The notes under the pieces: generated by a model
What the model saw: only the letters and a program-made list of their open reading frames with translations
Databases searched by the model: none
What the model was told of the DNA's origin: nothing
Shown here: positions 1 to 7,402 of the stretch, one piece after another
How the letters are laid out: each line of letters begins with the position of its first letter
Position numbering within the stretch: the stretch's first letter is position 1
Program-made: the position numbers and the translations under genes
Assembly: GCF_004684935.1 (NCBI RefSeq)
Contig: NZ_SRJD01000013.1
Span: 1-64,000 of the forward strand
Length of the DNA stretch: 64,000 bases
Source of the DNA: Sporolactobacillus shoreae
Lineage (GTDB): Bacteria > Bacillota > Bacilli > Bacillales > Sporolactobacillaceae
Reading direction: 5' to 3'

Positions 1-117
1 ACGTATGTCAATTGCCGAAACTTTGATGAGCCGATTCATTTTGAATCTGGACGTGTCAAAAATGGCTTGATTTTTCGAGAAATCTCCGCTCAGGAACGGA
101 AAAAACTCGTTCTATGA
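1..117 (+). CDS. C-terminal end of an unidentified protein (5' end outside window)
   Basis: An open frame runs from base 1 to a TGA at 115-117 and encodes 38 residues ending in ISAQERKKLVL. The start lies outside the window. The ending resembles the C-termini of PilZ-type domains (ISxxxR followed by a hydrophobic helix), but 38 residues are too few to assign a family. A T-rich stretch follows at about 135-180. No function is claimed. Confidence 0.4.
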   Translation, partial: TYVNCRNFDEPIHFESGRVKNGLIFREISAQERKKLVL

Positions 118-493
118 ATAATTCAGGATTAAAGCTTTTTTGGCTTTTTTCATAAAGTAGAGCCTCCTTTTATTCCTTTTATTCCTTTTAATCTAGTAAG
201 TATAATATACTCTCTACTTTATTTATGTCGAGATGTGCTGCTCCTTGAGAATATTTTATTACATATTCCGACATTCATTTCCTGTAAAGATTCCTAAGAC
301 TTTGTCCAAAATTAAAAATATTAGATTTTAAAATAGCCGCTGTATCGGTTGACAGCTATAACGTAAAAAGGAGATGAGTAAAATGAAAGCCAAATATATC
401 GATGTTTCAAAAACGGTTTTTAACAATGACGCTTACTTTAATATGACTTTAGCCCATTGAGCACATGTAACGTACGAAATCAAATTTCTGATT
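118..493. other. mostly gene-free stretch at the left edge
   Basis: AT-rich sequence with a short direct repeat (ttattccttt, twice at about 171-190). One tiny reading frame at 383-460 has a good ribosome binding site (AAAAAGGAG at 365-373) and encodes 25 residues beginning MKAKYIDVSKTV. It stops just before the copy of the left-end repeat starts, so it may be the surviving head of a gene truncated by integration. Nothing else is recognisable. Confidence 0.4.
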
Positions 494-585
494 AACGGGT
501 TTAGCGGGCAGAAAGTTGAGTTACCGGGACTTTGGATGAGTTAAAGTCGCTTATACAGGGTTAAAAAGGGTTTGGATAGTGACAT
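494..585. repeat. left-end repeat copy R1 of the tRNA-Gln elements
   Basis: About 92 bp beginning ACGGGTTTAGCGGG and ending in a GTGACAT motif. Near-identical copies occur at 2421-2512, 22662-22754 and 25469-25561. All contain GAGTTACCGGGAC, GATGAGTTA and GGTTAAAAAGGG in the same order. At 2421 and 22662 the repeat directly follows the copied tRNA-Gln 3' end, so it is read as the inner left end of integrated elements. R1 lacks a clear tRNA-derived core upstream; the identity with R4 continues rightward for about 800 bp. Confidence 0.8.
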
Positions 586-691
586 AAAAATATTTTTGAG
601 TTATTTTGAAAGACAGTTTTACATGAGCACGTACATTGTCCGAGTCTAAAGATTTATTAGAGATTAAAGATTTTAACAGCACATAGAGCCA

Positions 692-1162
692 TTAACGTGG
701 TTCCATTTGTGTGCGTTTAAACATAAAGTGTAAGAATATAACAGCAGTTGACAGTTTATATTTTTTTTCAAAGGATAATGACTGTTGATCATTCATGAAG
801 TTTTGAATATCTTCGAATTTCAAATCAGCATAAATAGCTATTGTCTCCAGCGATAAATCGAAGAAATCAGTCAGTGCCTCAATAATTCCTTTAACCCGAT
901 CATCTTCCGTTATGCCGCTTTTAAACGCAAACATACCGACAATGTCGCCTAAATAATCAAAATCGTCTCTTGAGATACTGTGTTGAAATTCTTGATACCC
1001 GATTTTACCCGATACATAACTTTCTAACAAAGGCAGGCTAATTTTTGTAATTTTGCTCAATGTTTTGGGTGATATTTTATCATTCTTTTCCATCTGATGT
1101 ATTGCATCAACTAACCCATCACGACTATTTTCATTAATGTTCAATAACTTCAATCCTTCCAT
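692..1162 (-). CDS. HTH-like protein of unknown function, copy 1
   Basis: A 156-residue soluble protein, nearly identical to the one at 25672-26142. The first third (about residues 28-55, SPKTLSKITKISLPLLESYV) and a later stretch (about 105-130, SLETIAIYADLKFEDIQNFM) both look like helix-turn-helix units, so DNA binding is plausible but not shown. The C-terminus is a hydrophobic helix (STAVIFLHFMF). The ATG overlaps the end of the upstream beta-rich reading frame by 13 bases, as in the second copy, suggesting translational coupling. I do not recognise the family. Only a few substitutions separate the copies and the frame is intact, so recent duplication or repeated acquisition is likely. Confidence 0.6.
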   Translation of the reverse strand: MEGLKLLNINENSRDGLVDAIHQMEKNDKISPKTLSKITKISLPLLESYVSGKIGYQEFQHSISRDDFDYLGDIVGMFAFKSGITEDDRVKGIIEALTDFFDLSLETIAIYADLKFEDIQNFMNDQQSLSFEKKYKLSTAVIFLHFMFKRTQMEPR

Positions 1163-1353
1163 AAGTAATAATTCGAAGCAGTGTTGGCAACTGGATCGGT
1201 CCAGAAAAAAGCTTCTCCTGTTAAGCTTGCGGAAAATATATTTCCCTTCCGTGGGAAATAAAAAACACTTCCGCTAAAACCAGTGACAACTCTATTTGCG
1301 ACATCATACCCGTGCGTTACATTTCTTATTCTCATGTAGCCCGTAAACCAGTT
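1150..1353 (-). pseudogene. truncated copy of the beta-rich 144-residue protein
   Basis: Matches the C-terminal part of the gene at 26130-26564, from the GYMRIRN segment to the WNYYLWKD-like end, with differences such as FPRKGN for FPPKGN. Homology stops near 1353, where the sequence jumps to the tail of the UDG-like gene. About 990 bp present between these points in the second copy are missing here, so the gene has lost its N-terminal half. The 61-codon remainder starting at an internal ATG (1335) is unlikely to be functional. Confidence 0.75.
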
Positions 1354-1356
1354 CGC

Positions 1357-1478
1357 TTGCTGCAGGTAGTGTTCTGATAGACGGCTACATTGGCCGAGTT
1401 CTTATAGCAAAGCATCCACAGGGTAAAAATGAGTCAAAAATGGTAGAACAGATTCGAGAGTTAATGCTTAAATCTTAA
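1357..1478 (+). pseudogene. 3' remnant of the UDG-like gene
   Basis: Corresponds to the last ~40 codons of the intact gene at 26722-27450 (SVLIDGYIGRVLIAKHPQGKN to the LMLKS stop), roughly 93 percent identical at DNA level by eye. The 5' part is absent because of the deletion at about 1353. It has no start or ribosome binding site of its own. Confidence 0.8.
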
Positions 1479-1527
1479 AAAAGACTAATGAGTTTCTGGC
1501 CCAAGAATTTCAGAGAAGACGTATTGT

Positions 1528-1868
1528 TTATTTCATTATTTTCCCTGCTGACCATATTAAAAAGTCTAACTTTTTAACAGAAGGTAAATTGTTTTCAATA
1601 AATTTATTGTCAAATAGCTTAAAAATTTCATTGATCTCGCAAGAATTTAAAATATCGGTATATGCATTAGTAATAAAATGATATCTTTTTGTTAGCCCAG
1701 CATTATCTAACCGATAAAACGAACGAAGGAGAAACTGAAATAAATAATTCTTTGTTACATTCCCCCTTCTTCCGTAAAATTTTAAAGATTTCAACAGATT
1801 CAATCTCTAGGTTTTCTATAATCTCAGATTTGTATTTTTGAAGAGTCTCAATACTTTCGTTCTCCATT
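1528..1868 (-). pseudogene. small unidentified gene, probably frameshifted
   Basis: On the minus strand an ATG at 1868 opens a frame (MENESIETLQKYKSEIIEN...) that runs out of phase near 1800. A second frame then continues to 1528 (LKSLKFYGRRGNVTKNYLF ... WSAGKIMK, 91 residues from a TTG at 1803). Joined, they would give a ~113-residue soluble protein, so a single-base indel near 1800 is the simplest reading. The alternative is a short protein starting at the TTG. The segment is an insertion relative to the second copy of the block. No family recognised. Confidence 0.4.
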
Positions 1869-2010
1869 ATTAGGTCCCCAAATAGGTTTAGTCTTTTACA
1901 TTATCTAAATATTCAGTTGAATTGGATGCGTTATTCCTACCTAAATTTTCCTGGATTGAGCAACACTACTACAGAACGTGTAATCTTGAGTTTCTAACCC
2001 AGATTCTCTG

Positions 2011-2224
2011 CTACTCTCTCCATCCTAGCTGAAAACCTCGAATGAAGCTATCAAGTGAGACTTCTCTTAATTGGAGATTCGTCTCATCCGTTAAATAGAG
2101 CACGGTAACGAAATCTTCCTTGTTCAGATGTTCTTTCAGAATTTCATAATTTTTTTCGATTCGCTTGGCCTGGTCTGGGTATCTTATAAAACTGCTGGTA
2201 CAGTTTTTCAAGTGCCTCATTCAT
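2011..2224 (-). pseudogene. DUF6809-like protein, frameshifted copy
   Basis: The ATG at 2224 is preceded by a GGAGG-type site (complement of CCTCCC) and gives MNEALEKLYQQFYKIPR, matching the start of the intact gene at 27457-27753. A net 8-base shortening near 2175 breaks the frame; the rest (AKRIEKNYEILKEHLNKEDF ... IRGFQLGW) continues out of phase to 2011. The LEKLY start and F-x-x-GF-x-LG ending fit the small DUF6809-type proteins of Firmicutes. Function unknown; probably inactive here. Confidence 0.65.
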
Positions 2225-2350
2225 TGGAACTCGCCTCCCAGTGACACACAGTACCACAGGCGAGGCGATCTATCTATCATTTCTGATAAAGCCAACTGAA
2301 AAATTGGATCGTGACACAGGTGTGACATAGACTGTGACACAGCACAAATA

Positions 2351-2411
2351 AAGAGCCCGTAATCCTTGACACGCTTAGGATTACGGGCTCTTATGTGATT
2401 ACCCCATCTGG
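2351..2411. repeat. att core A1: copied tRNA-Gln 3' end and terminator
   Basis: A hairpin with 13 bp arms (GAGCCCGTAATCC / GGATTACGGGCTC) is followed by CTTATGTGATTACCCCATCTGG, cut here into ttatgtgattaccccatctg. This matches the 3' end and downstream terminator of the tRNA-Gln gene at 31802-31873 and the copy at 22591-22652. GTGACA motifs lie just upstream (about 2320-2340). Best explained as an attachment-site junction left by an element integrated at tRNA-Gln. Confidence 0.75.
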
Positions 2412-2420
2412 TCTGTAATC

Positions 2421-2512
2421 AACGGACTTAGTGGCTAAAACATTGAGTTACCGGGCCTTTGGATGAGTTAGAGACGCTTAAGCTGGGTTAAAAAGGGTTT
2501 GGATGGTGACAC
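2421..2512. repeat. left-end repeat copy R2
   Basis: Second copy of the ~92 bp repeat, starting about 10 bases after att core A1. It is the most diverged copy (ACGGACTTAGTGGC, CATTGAGTTACCGGGCC) but keeps GGATGAGTTAGAGACGC, GGTTAAAAAGGG and the terminal GGTGACAC. Its position marks the left boundary of the 2.4-22.6 kb segment. Confidence 0.75.
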
Positions 2513-2623
2513 AAGTAGAGTCAAGTTTTTCTCGAATTAAAATGAATATCAATCAATATGTTCCCAGATTAAAAATAACTAACATACTCTTGTCTACATT
2601 TTTTTACTGCAATAGGCATAGAA

Positions 2624-3988
2624 TTATTGATTCCCTATTTTGAAGATGTTTTGAAAACTATTATAGATGCCTTGGATCTTGCTGAATTCAATCTGATCAC
2701 TGGACTCGTTGATTATTTGCGCATTACCATTTGGCAAGGAAGATTCTTTCCGAAGTTGTGAAAGTGCATGATTAAATCCTGATGAAAAAGCTGTGAATGA
2801 TGTGGTGTCAAGTTTTCCCAGCATTTGATAAGCTTGATCGCTCGCTTGGTACTCACTATAGACGCTGCTGTCTATTGCTTTTGCAGCACTGAATGAAGCT
2901 TCGTATCCTTTTTCAAGTAAGTTCGCCGCACCTGTCGTTAATTCATTCTTTGCTAAATAGTTTATTCCGGATTGTCCAAGAGCATTTGAAAATGGGTCAG
3001 ACAGGTAAACGTTATTTCTTCCAATTGCTTGAAGAACAGAATTTGATAGGTATATGTCTTTATAAGTCAATGATTCTCCGGAAATATTCACGGTTGTTTG
3101 TACTTTTCCGAGAATAGAATTGTTAAACTGTTCAGCAACTGTCTGAACACTATTCTTTGAATAATCCACAGAATTCGTTTGTTTGTATTGGCTGTACAGA
3201 TTCATCAATTCATTAGTCATACTGGCTAATGATTCTTCATCGCTCTGATATTTCGGATCCTCTGTGAAACCGCCAGCCTGAAAGTTAAAGCCATCTTTGT
3301 TGGTCGCTGTCGGATCGAAAAATTGGTGCAAGTCGGTAACATATCCCTTGATTTCAGTTCCTACTTCAGTTGCAAAATTTTGTTTTACTGCTGATAGTTC
3401 AGCGTCACGGGCCAGATATTGTGTTTTCTGATAAGACGCCAAATCAGTAATTCCTTCTGATGTGGCACGTTCAGAAATAGCTTTATCCGAGTATACCTGC
3501 TTAATCTCCGTTTGAGCCTTGTCATAGGCAACAACCGCATTTGCCAAAAAATTAGGATTATCATCTGTAAGATTCCATATTATTTCGGCAGCCCCATAGG
3601 ATCCTTCAAGATTAATTCTATTTAATTTCACTCCGTTTAACATGTTATCCGCAATTGGAGTGGGTATGGTAGGTATGGTTCCGGATTGAGACTTATCAGA
3701 AGAAGAAGATGAGCTTTGAGAATTATTTATATTCAGATTTTGCTCCAAAATATTAATTGCTGAATAAAGGGGTTGAGAATTAATTGTCTTTCTTGTGTAA
3801 AAAGTGACTTTGGAACCATCCTTATTATAAAACTCTGTCATGTTGCCGTCATGTTTAATCGCCGACACTTCTATGACTGACGAATGGTCCGTATCGGACT
3901 TCTGGTTTGCTTGTTTCGTTGCTTGGCTTTTATTGCCTGATGAGTCTAGATTCCATGACAGGAATGTATTCAGTGGGCGAATTTCCAA
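2624..3988 (-). CDS. large unidentified protein with Ser-rich linker
   Basis: A 454-residue protein starting at a TTG (3988) with a strong AGAGGTGA ribosome binding site 7 bases upstream. No signal peptide or membrane segment. Residues ~1-65 are polar, ~94-108 form a Ser/Asp-rich linker (SQSSSSSSDKSQSG), and ~110-450 look mainly alpha-helical and Ala/Ser/Asn/Gln rich. The layout (short N-terminal module, low-complexity linker, long helical domain, no signal) is also seen in exported cell-surface or flagellar-type proteins, but I do not recognise a family and claim no function. It is the first gene after repeat R2, and its AT-rich composition matches the blaR1 side of the segment. Confidence 0.6.
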   Translation of the reverse strand: MEIRPLNTFLSWNLDSSGNKSQATKQANQKSDTDHSSVIEVSAIKHDGNMTEFYNKDGSKVTFYTRKTINSQPLYSAINILEQNLNINNSQSSSSSSDKSQSGTIPTIPTPIADNMLNGVKLNRINLEGSYGAAEIIWNLTDDNPNFLANAVVAYDKAQTEIKQVYSDKAISERATSEGITDLASYQKTQYLARDAELSAVKQNFATEVGTEIKGYVTDLHQFFDPTATNKDGFNFQAGGFTEDPKYQSDEESLASMTNELMNLYSQYKQTNSVDYSKNSVQTVAEQFNNSILGKVQTTVNISGESLTYKDIYLSNSVLQAIGRNNVYLSDPFSNALGQSGINYLAKNELTTGAANLLEKGYEASFSAAKAIDSSVYSEYQASDQAYQMLGKLDTTSFTAFSSGFNHALSQLRKESSLPNGNAQIINESSDQIEFSKIQGIYNSFQNIFKIGNQ

Positions 3989-4282
3989 TTGGGTTCACCT
4001 CTCATTTCAAAGTACACTGTTACAAGGACTTGGTAATGTGGGTCATTACATATATCGGAATAGATGACTATTTTTTTGAACGTTTTCTTGACGGTGAATC
4101 TATAGGTTTAAATGGTGCAGGCATTTGCTTGCTAGGGTTTCTCTTCCCTTTTTTAGGAGGAAGGCTGGTCAAGCTAGGTTCACTCCGGGCGATACGGAAT
4201 TTTTCCTGCCCAACGATTTTACCAGTACGAGGAAATTGAATAGACAGTGTTTGTCAACATTGATTTTTTTCTTGCCTGAACA

Positions 4283-4879
4283 TTACCTAAAGTCTGCCAG
4301 TCGCTTTGTAAGATTTGTGTCGATAAGCACGTCAGAATTATCTTTTACGCACTTTGACACAATGGCTTTTATTGCTTCCAGATAATTCTTCCGATAGATA
4401 GAAACAAATATAATTTGGTCGTTTTTAGAATGTAATACGATCCGTTCATTCATTCTATGTGGTGAGCCACAATATTCAATACGTGCTATTTGATTCCATT
4501 GCATTTTAATATTTCGTTTTTTTATGTCATGTCTCACCTCCACGCCGTAAGGATCAATTAATAATTGGGATGTCCATTGTTTTACACCTGTTCTAAAAAG
4601 AATCGTTAAAATACAAATTATCGATAGGATAAAGAAACCGAGTTGAGCTGAACCGATAATAGCAGCTACTATACCAAACCCTGCAAAACTTACGTTCACA
4701 TTCCGGTAATTTACATGGCTGGAAAAATAGGCACTGCAAAATATAATGCTCGATAGTGAAAAAAAAGCTATAGTCAAGTTGGAGATGATCAGATAACTGA
4801 TTTTGTTTCGATATACAGTTTGCTGACTTTTCATGACAGAACCAGACAATCCATTTTTCGAATATTGACAGTTCATCAT
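4283..4879 (-). CDS. membrane protein with PH-like C-terminal domain
   Basis: 198 residues; starts at ATG 4879 or the adjacent 4876, with GTGAGG upstream. Two hydrophobic segments (about 30-55 and 70-95, rich in Ile/Leu/Phe) are followed by a cytoplasmic domain with the pattern LLIDPYGVEVRHD ... MQWNQIARIEY ... IVLHSKNDQIIFVS, typical of bacterial PH-domain (YdbT/YcxB-like) proteins. It lies 46 bases downstream of blaR1 on the same strand and may be co-transcribed. A role in beta-lactam response is only a suggestion from position. Confidence 0.55.
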   Translation of the reverse strand: MMNCQYSKNGLSGSVMKSQQTVYRNKISYLIISNLTIAFFSLSSIIFCSAYFSSHVNYRNVNVSFAGFGIVAAIIGSAQLGFFILSIICILTILFRTGVKQWTSQLLIDPYGVEVRHDIKKRNIKMQWNQIARIEYCGSPHRMNERIVLHSKNDQIIFVSIYRKNYLEAIKAIVSKCVKDNSDVLIDTNLTKRLADFR

Positions 4880-4925
4880 TTATAGCCTCACTTTTTATCA
4901 ATTTCAACTTTTTTCACTCTACTTT

Positions 4926-6698
4926 TCAGTAAATACTTTTGTTGGCTAAAATAGATAATGTGATTTCCGCGGCTTTTTTTCCTGTCGCATTTCTTTTACC
5001 TTGTATATTCGTAGCAAAAAAAATAGTATTTTCTTTTTTTTCTACATAACCAATGAACCATCCATTGATCTGTTTACCATTTACAATGCCGGAACCAGTT
5101 TTACCGTAGAGTATCACTCCGTTTTTCTCTGATACTCTGATGGCGTTTTTTACTGTGTTCACATTTTTTATGTCGAAGTTCATACGATTGAGGTAAAATT
5201 TTTTAAGTGCCTGAACCTGCTCAATCGGTGAAATCAGCAGGGAAGATTCCAACCAATAGGAATCAATTCCGCCTGACAGGTTACAGTTGCCGTAACTCAT
5301 CCGATTGTAAAAGCTTTTAAGCTCTTTATAACCAACTCGACGGTCAATATCTTGGAAGTACCAGTTAACAGAGTTCCTCATCGCAGAAGATAATGTCTGG
5401 TTCTTATTCCAGCTATCATAGGGAAAGACTTTGTGATTCCACGTGATCGACGTATCATCCGGTGTGATGGTATGTTGCTGCAATCCCAATATGGCAGAAT
5501 AAATTTTATATGTGGAATCCGGAGATACTCGCAGGGTGCTTTGGCTTTTATTATAAATATCATACCGATCGGTACGTAGGTTATAGAGCACAATACATCC
5601 ATCATAATTACCAAAATAAGTACTCAAATTTTCATAGGCTACATTATTTCCTGAAAAGTTGTACCTGTACCCACTGAATGCCAGAGCGGATAAAACCGGA
5701 AACTGACAGACAACAAACAGGACGGTAATGAAAAAAGCAGCAATGCTTTTTATTTTTAGCCGCTTGGATTCATCTTTAAATGATGCGATTCTCTCAAGAC
5801 GTTTTTTAATTTGCTTCTTAGAACCTCCTATATCATTTTTTAAAGTAAAGCGGAGCGGCTGTGAATAGTTTCCTGCAAAGTCCAATAGTGTATATCCGTA
5901 TTCTGAGCGGCCACGTTTGTCCAGTAATTCCAGTACAGAAATATCGCAGGCAATTTCCCGATCCAGTTTCATTTCTCTAAAGCCGATCCAAACAAGAGGA
6001 TTAAACCAATAGATCAATTTGAAGGTGCACATCAGGTAATTTGCTAAAATATCCCGGTGTTTAACATGACTGAGTTCATGGAGAAAAATATGCTCCAGTT
6101 CCTTTACAGAAAACTGCTTATCCACTTGAGCTGGCAGAACCGTGTAGGTTTTAAAAAGCCCGAAGGTTATGGGACTTTTAATAAAAGAATTTTCTCTTAA
6201 AAACAAATGTTTCTTAATTCTTAGCCTTAGTTTGCATTGCTCAAAAAGAAGTATGATATTCTGGTTTATCGGATTGTATTCTGTTTTTCGGATTTTCTTT
6301 AATCTTAAACCGGCGTGTAACGCTACTACCATCAAAGCCAGCATACCTGCGATCCATAAAAACCCCAAGAAAAGATTGATAGAATAAAAGTTGGGACGAT
6401 TTACGGATGTTGCAAGATCCTGCAACCATGCCGCTCCGCCGGGTTCTGAACTCGTCAGATCTACGGGACCTGTATGTGCGGCCGATTCCGAGCTGACATC
6501 AGGCCAGATAAACAGAGTACCAAAGTCTAGAAAACGTCCAGGTATTAACGGAACTACCAAAGCAACCAGTCCCAAATACCAGATACTATACTGCCATCTT
6601 GCAGAGATTTGGTTTTTTGATAGCTTTTTCATTAGTAAAATGATTACAAAAATAAATGAAGAAACAAGGGAACTCACCATAAAACGGATAAAAAACAT
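4926..6698 (-). CDS. blaR1: BlaR1/MecR1-type beta-lactam sensor-transducer
   Basis: About 590 residues, close to the usual ~600. The chosen ATG (6698) lies one base after the blaI stop and 9 bases after AAGGTGA; the upstream in-frame ATG (6716) would begin at the ribosome binding site itself. Membrane helices occupy the N-terminal third. The M56 zinc-metalloprotease motif HELSH is at residues 207-211, with the downstream EIACD ligand region. The extracellular sensor is a penicillin-binding domain with S395-T-Y-K398, an SVN box and K533-T-G535. In this family, acylation of the sensor triggers the protease and inactivates BlaI. All active-site motifs are present, so it looks functional. Confidence 0.93.
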   Translation of the reverse strand: MFFIRFMVSSLVSSFIFVIILLMKKLSKNQISARWQYSIWYLGLVALVVPLIPGRFLDFGTLFIWPDVSSESAAHTGPVDLTSSEPGGAAWLQDLATSVNRPNFYSINLFLGFLWIAGMLALMVVALHAGLRLKKIRKTEYNPINQNIILLFEQCKLRLRIKKHLFLRENSFIKSPITFGLFKTYTVLPAQVDKQFSVKELEHIFLHELSHVKHRDILANYLMCTFKLIYWFNPLVWIGFREMKLDREIACDISVLELLDKRGRSEYGYTLLDFAGNYSQPLRFTLKNDIGGSKKQIKKRLERIASFKDESKRLKIKSIAAFFITVLFVVCQFPVLSALAFSGYRYNFSGNNVAYENLSTYFGNYDGCIVLYNLRTDRYDIYNKSQSTLRVSPDSTYKIYSAILGLQQHTITPDDTSITWNHKVFPYDSWNKNQTLSSAMRNSVNWYFQDIDRRVGYKELKSFYNRMSYGNCNLSGGIDSYWLESSLLISPIEQVQALKKFYLNRMNFDIKNVNTVKNAIRVSEKNGVILYGKTGSGIVNGKQINGWFIGYVEKKENTIFFATNIQGKRNATGKKAAEITLSILANKSIY

Positions 6699-6699
6699 G

Positions 6700-7092
6700 C
6701 TACTCGTCACCTTCATCTTTTGCCAGCTTTGTATCTAATATCTGCTTGAGTTCCCTAATGTCATCGTCTGTAAGCTGATCCTGATCCAGAAAATTTAGAA
6801 CCATTGCATTGAGCGCCCCGTCATAAAAACGATTTAAAAAAGACCTGCTCTCACGTGCTCGGTATTCTTCCGCTTTTATCATTGGAGTGTACACAAATAC
6901 CCTGCTGTCCTTTTCGTAGGTCAGGACCCCTTTTTTCACAAGCCGCAACAACATGGTTTGGATCGTCTTGGCGCTCCATCGACTTGTTTCGCTAAGCCTT
7001 TCGACTACCTCGTTGGTACTGATGGGTGCATATTGCCACACTATTCTCATAACTTTATATTCTGCCTCTGATATCTGCGGTAATTTTTTCAA
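6700..7092 (-). CDS. blaI: BlaI/MecI-family transcriptional repressor
   Basis: A 130-residue winged-helix repressor. The longest frame begins at a TTG at 7107, but the likely start is the TTG at 7092: TTGGAG lies 9 bases upstream, and the product then begins MKKLPQISEAEYKVM, the normal BlaI N-terminus. The recognition region (SAKTIQTMLLRLVKKG) and the cleavable dimerisation half (SFLNRFYDGALNAMVLNFL) are conserved. It represses by binding TTACA/TGTAA dyads, three of which lie upstream. It is transcribed with blaR1 and divergently from the PBP gene. Confidence 0.93.
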   Translation of the reverse strand: MKKLPQISEAEYKVMRIVWQYAPISTNEVVERLSETSRWSAKTIQTMLLRLVKKGVLTYEKDSRVFVYTPMIKAEEYRARESRSFLNRFYDGALNAMVLNFLDQDQLTDDDIRELKQILDTKLAKDEGDE

Positions 7093-7109
7093 AGTAGTTT
7101 GCTCCAATG

Positions 7110-7157
7110 CTTACATTTGTAATAATTAGTTATAAACCAAGTACTGATTATTGTCAA
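7110..7157 (-). promoter_or_regulatory. blaI promoter with BlaI operator
   Basis: Read on the minus strand: -35 TTGACA (7157-7152), 17 bp spacer, -10 TATAAC (7134-7129). Immediately downstream lies an operator dyad CTTACATTTGTAAT on the plus strand (7110-7123), covering the expected start of transcription. This predicts autoregulation of blaI-blaR1. Confidence 0.8.
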
Positions 7158-7230
7158 TTTTTGCAACTGCATAAAACTTTAGGGCTGTATTTCATTTGAC
7201 TTGATCTTCAGGATGGAGAAAAGGGCATAG

Positions 7231-7280
7231 TTGACTCGAAAAACTTACAGATGTAAGATATTAAAAACTACAACTGTAAG
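7231..7280 (+). promoter_or_regulatory. PBP-gene promoter with two BlaI operators
   Basis: -35 TTGACT (7231-7236), 17 bp spacer, -10 TAAGAT (7254-7259). The dyad CTTACAGATGTAAG (7244-7257) overlaps the -10 box, and a second, ACTACAACTGTAAG (7267-7280), covers the expected start site. The half-sites match the known TACA/TGTA pattern of BlaI/MecI operators. The PBP gene should therefore be repressed by BlaI and induced through BlaR1. Confidence 0.8.
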
Positions 7281-7402
7281 TTTTATAAGTTTAGAATTTT
7301 TTAATCTTGCAATTAAGCATAAATGTTTGGGGATCTGTTGTATTCCAGAACTTTATCAATTTTCCCGTGACTCAGTTCCACTAAATTACTGGAGGCATAA
7401 CA

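Noticed and set aside
4021-4282. Plus-strand frames between the 454-residue gene and the PH-like membrane protein
   Set aside because: Overlapping frames start inside the opposite gene and give no family-like sequence; treated as intergenic.
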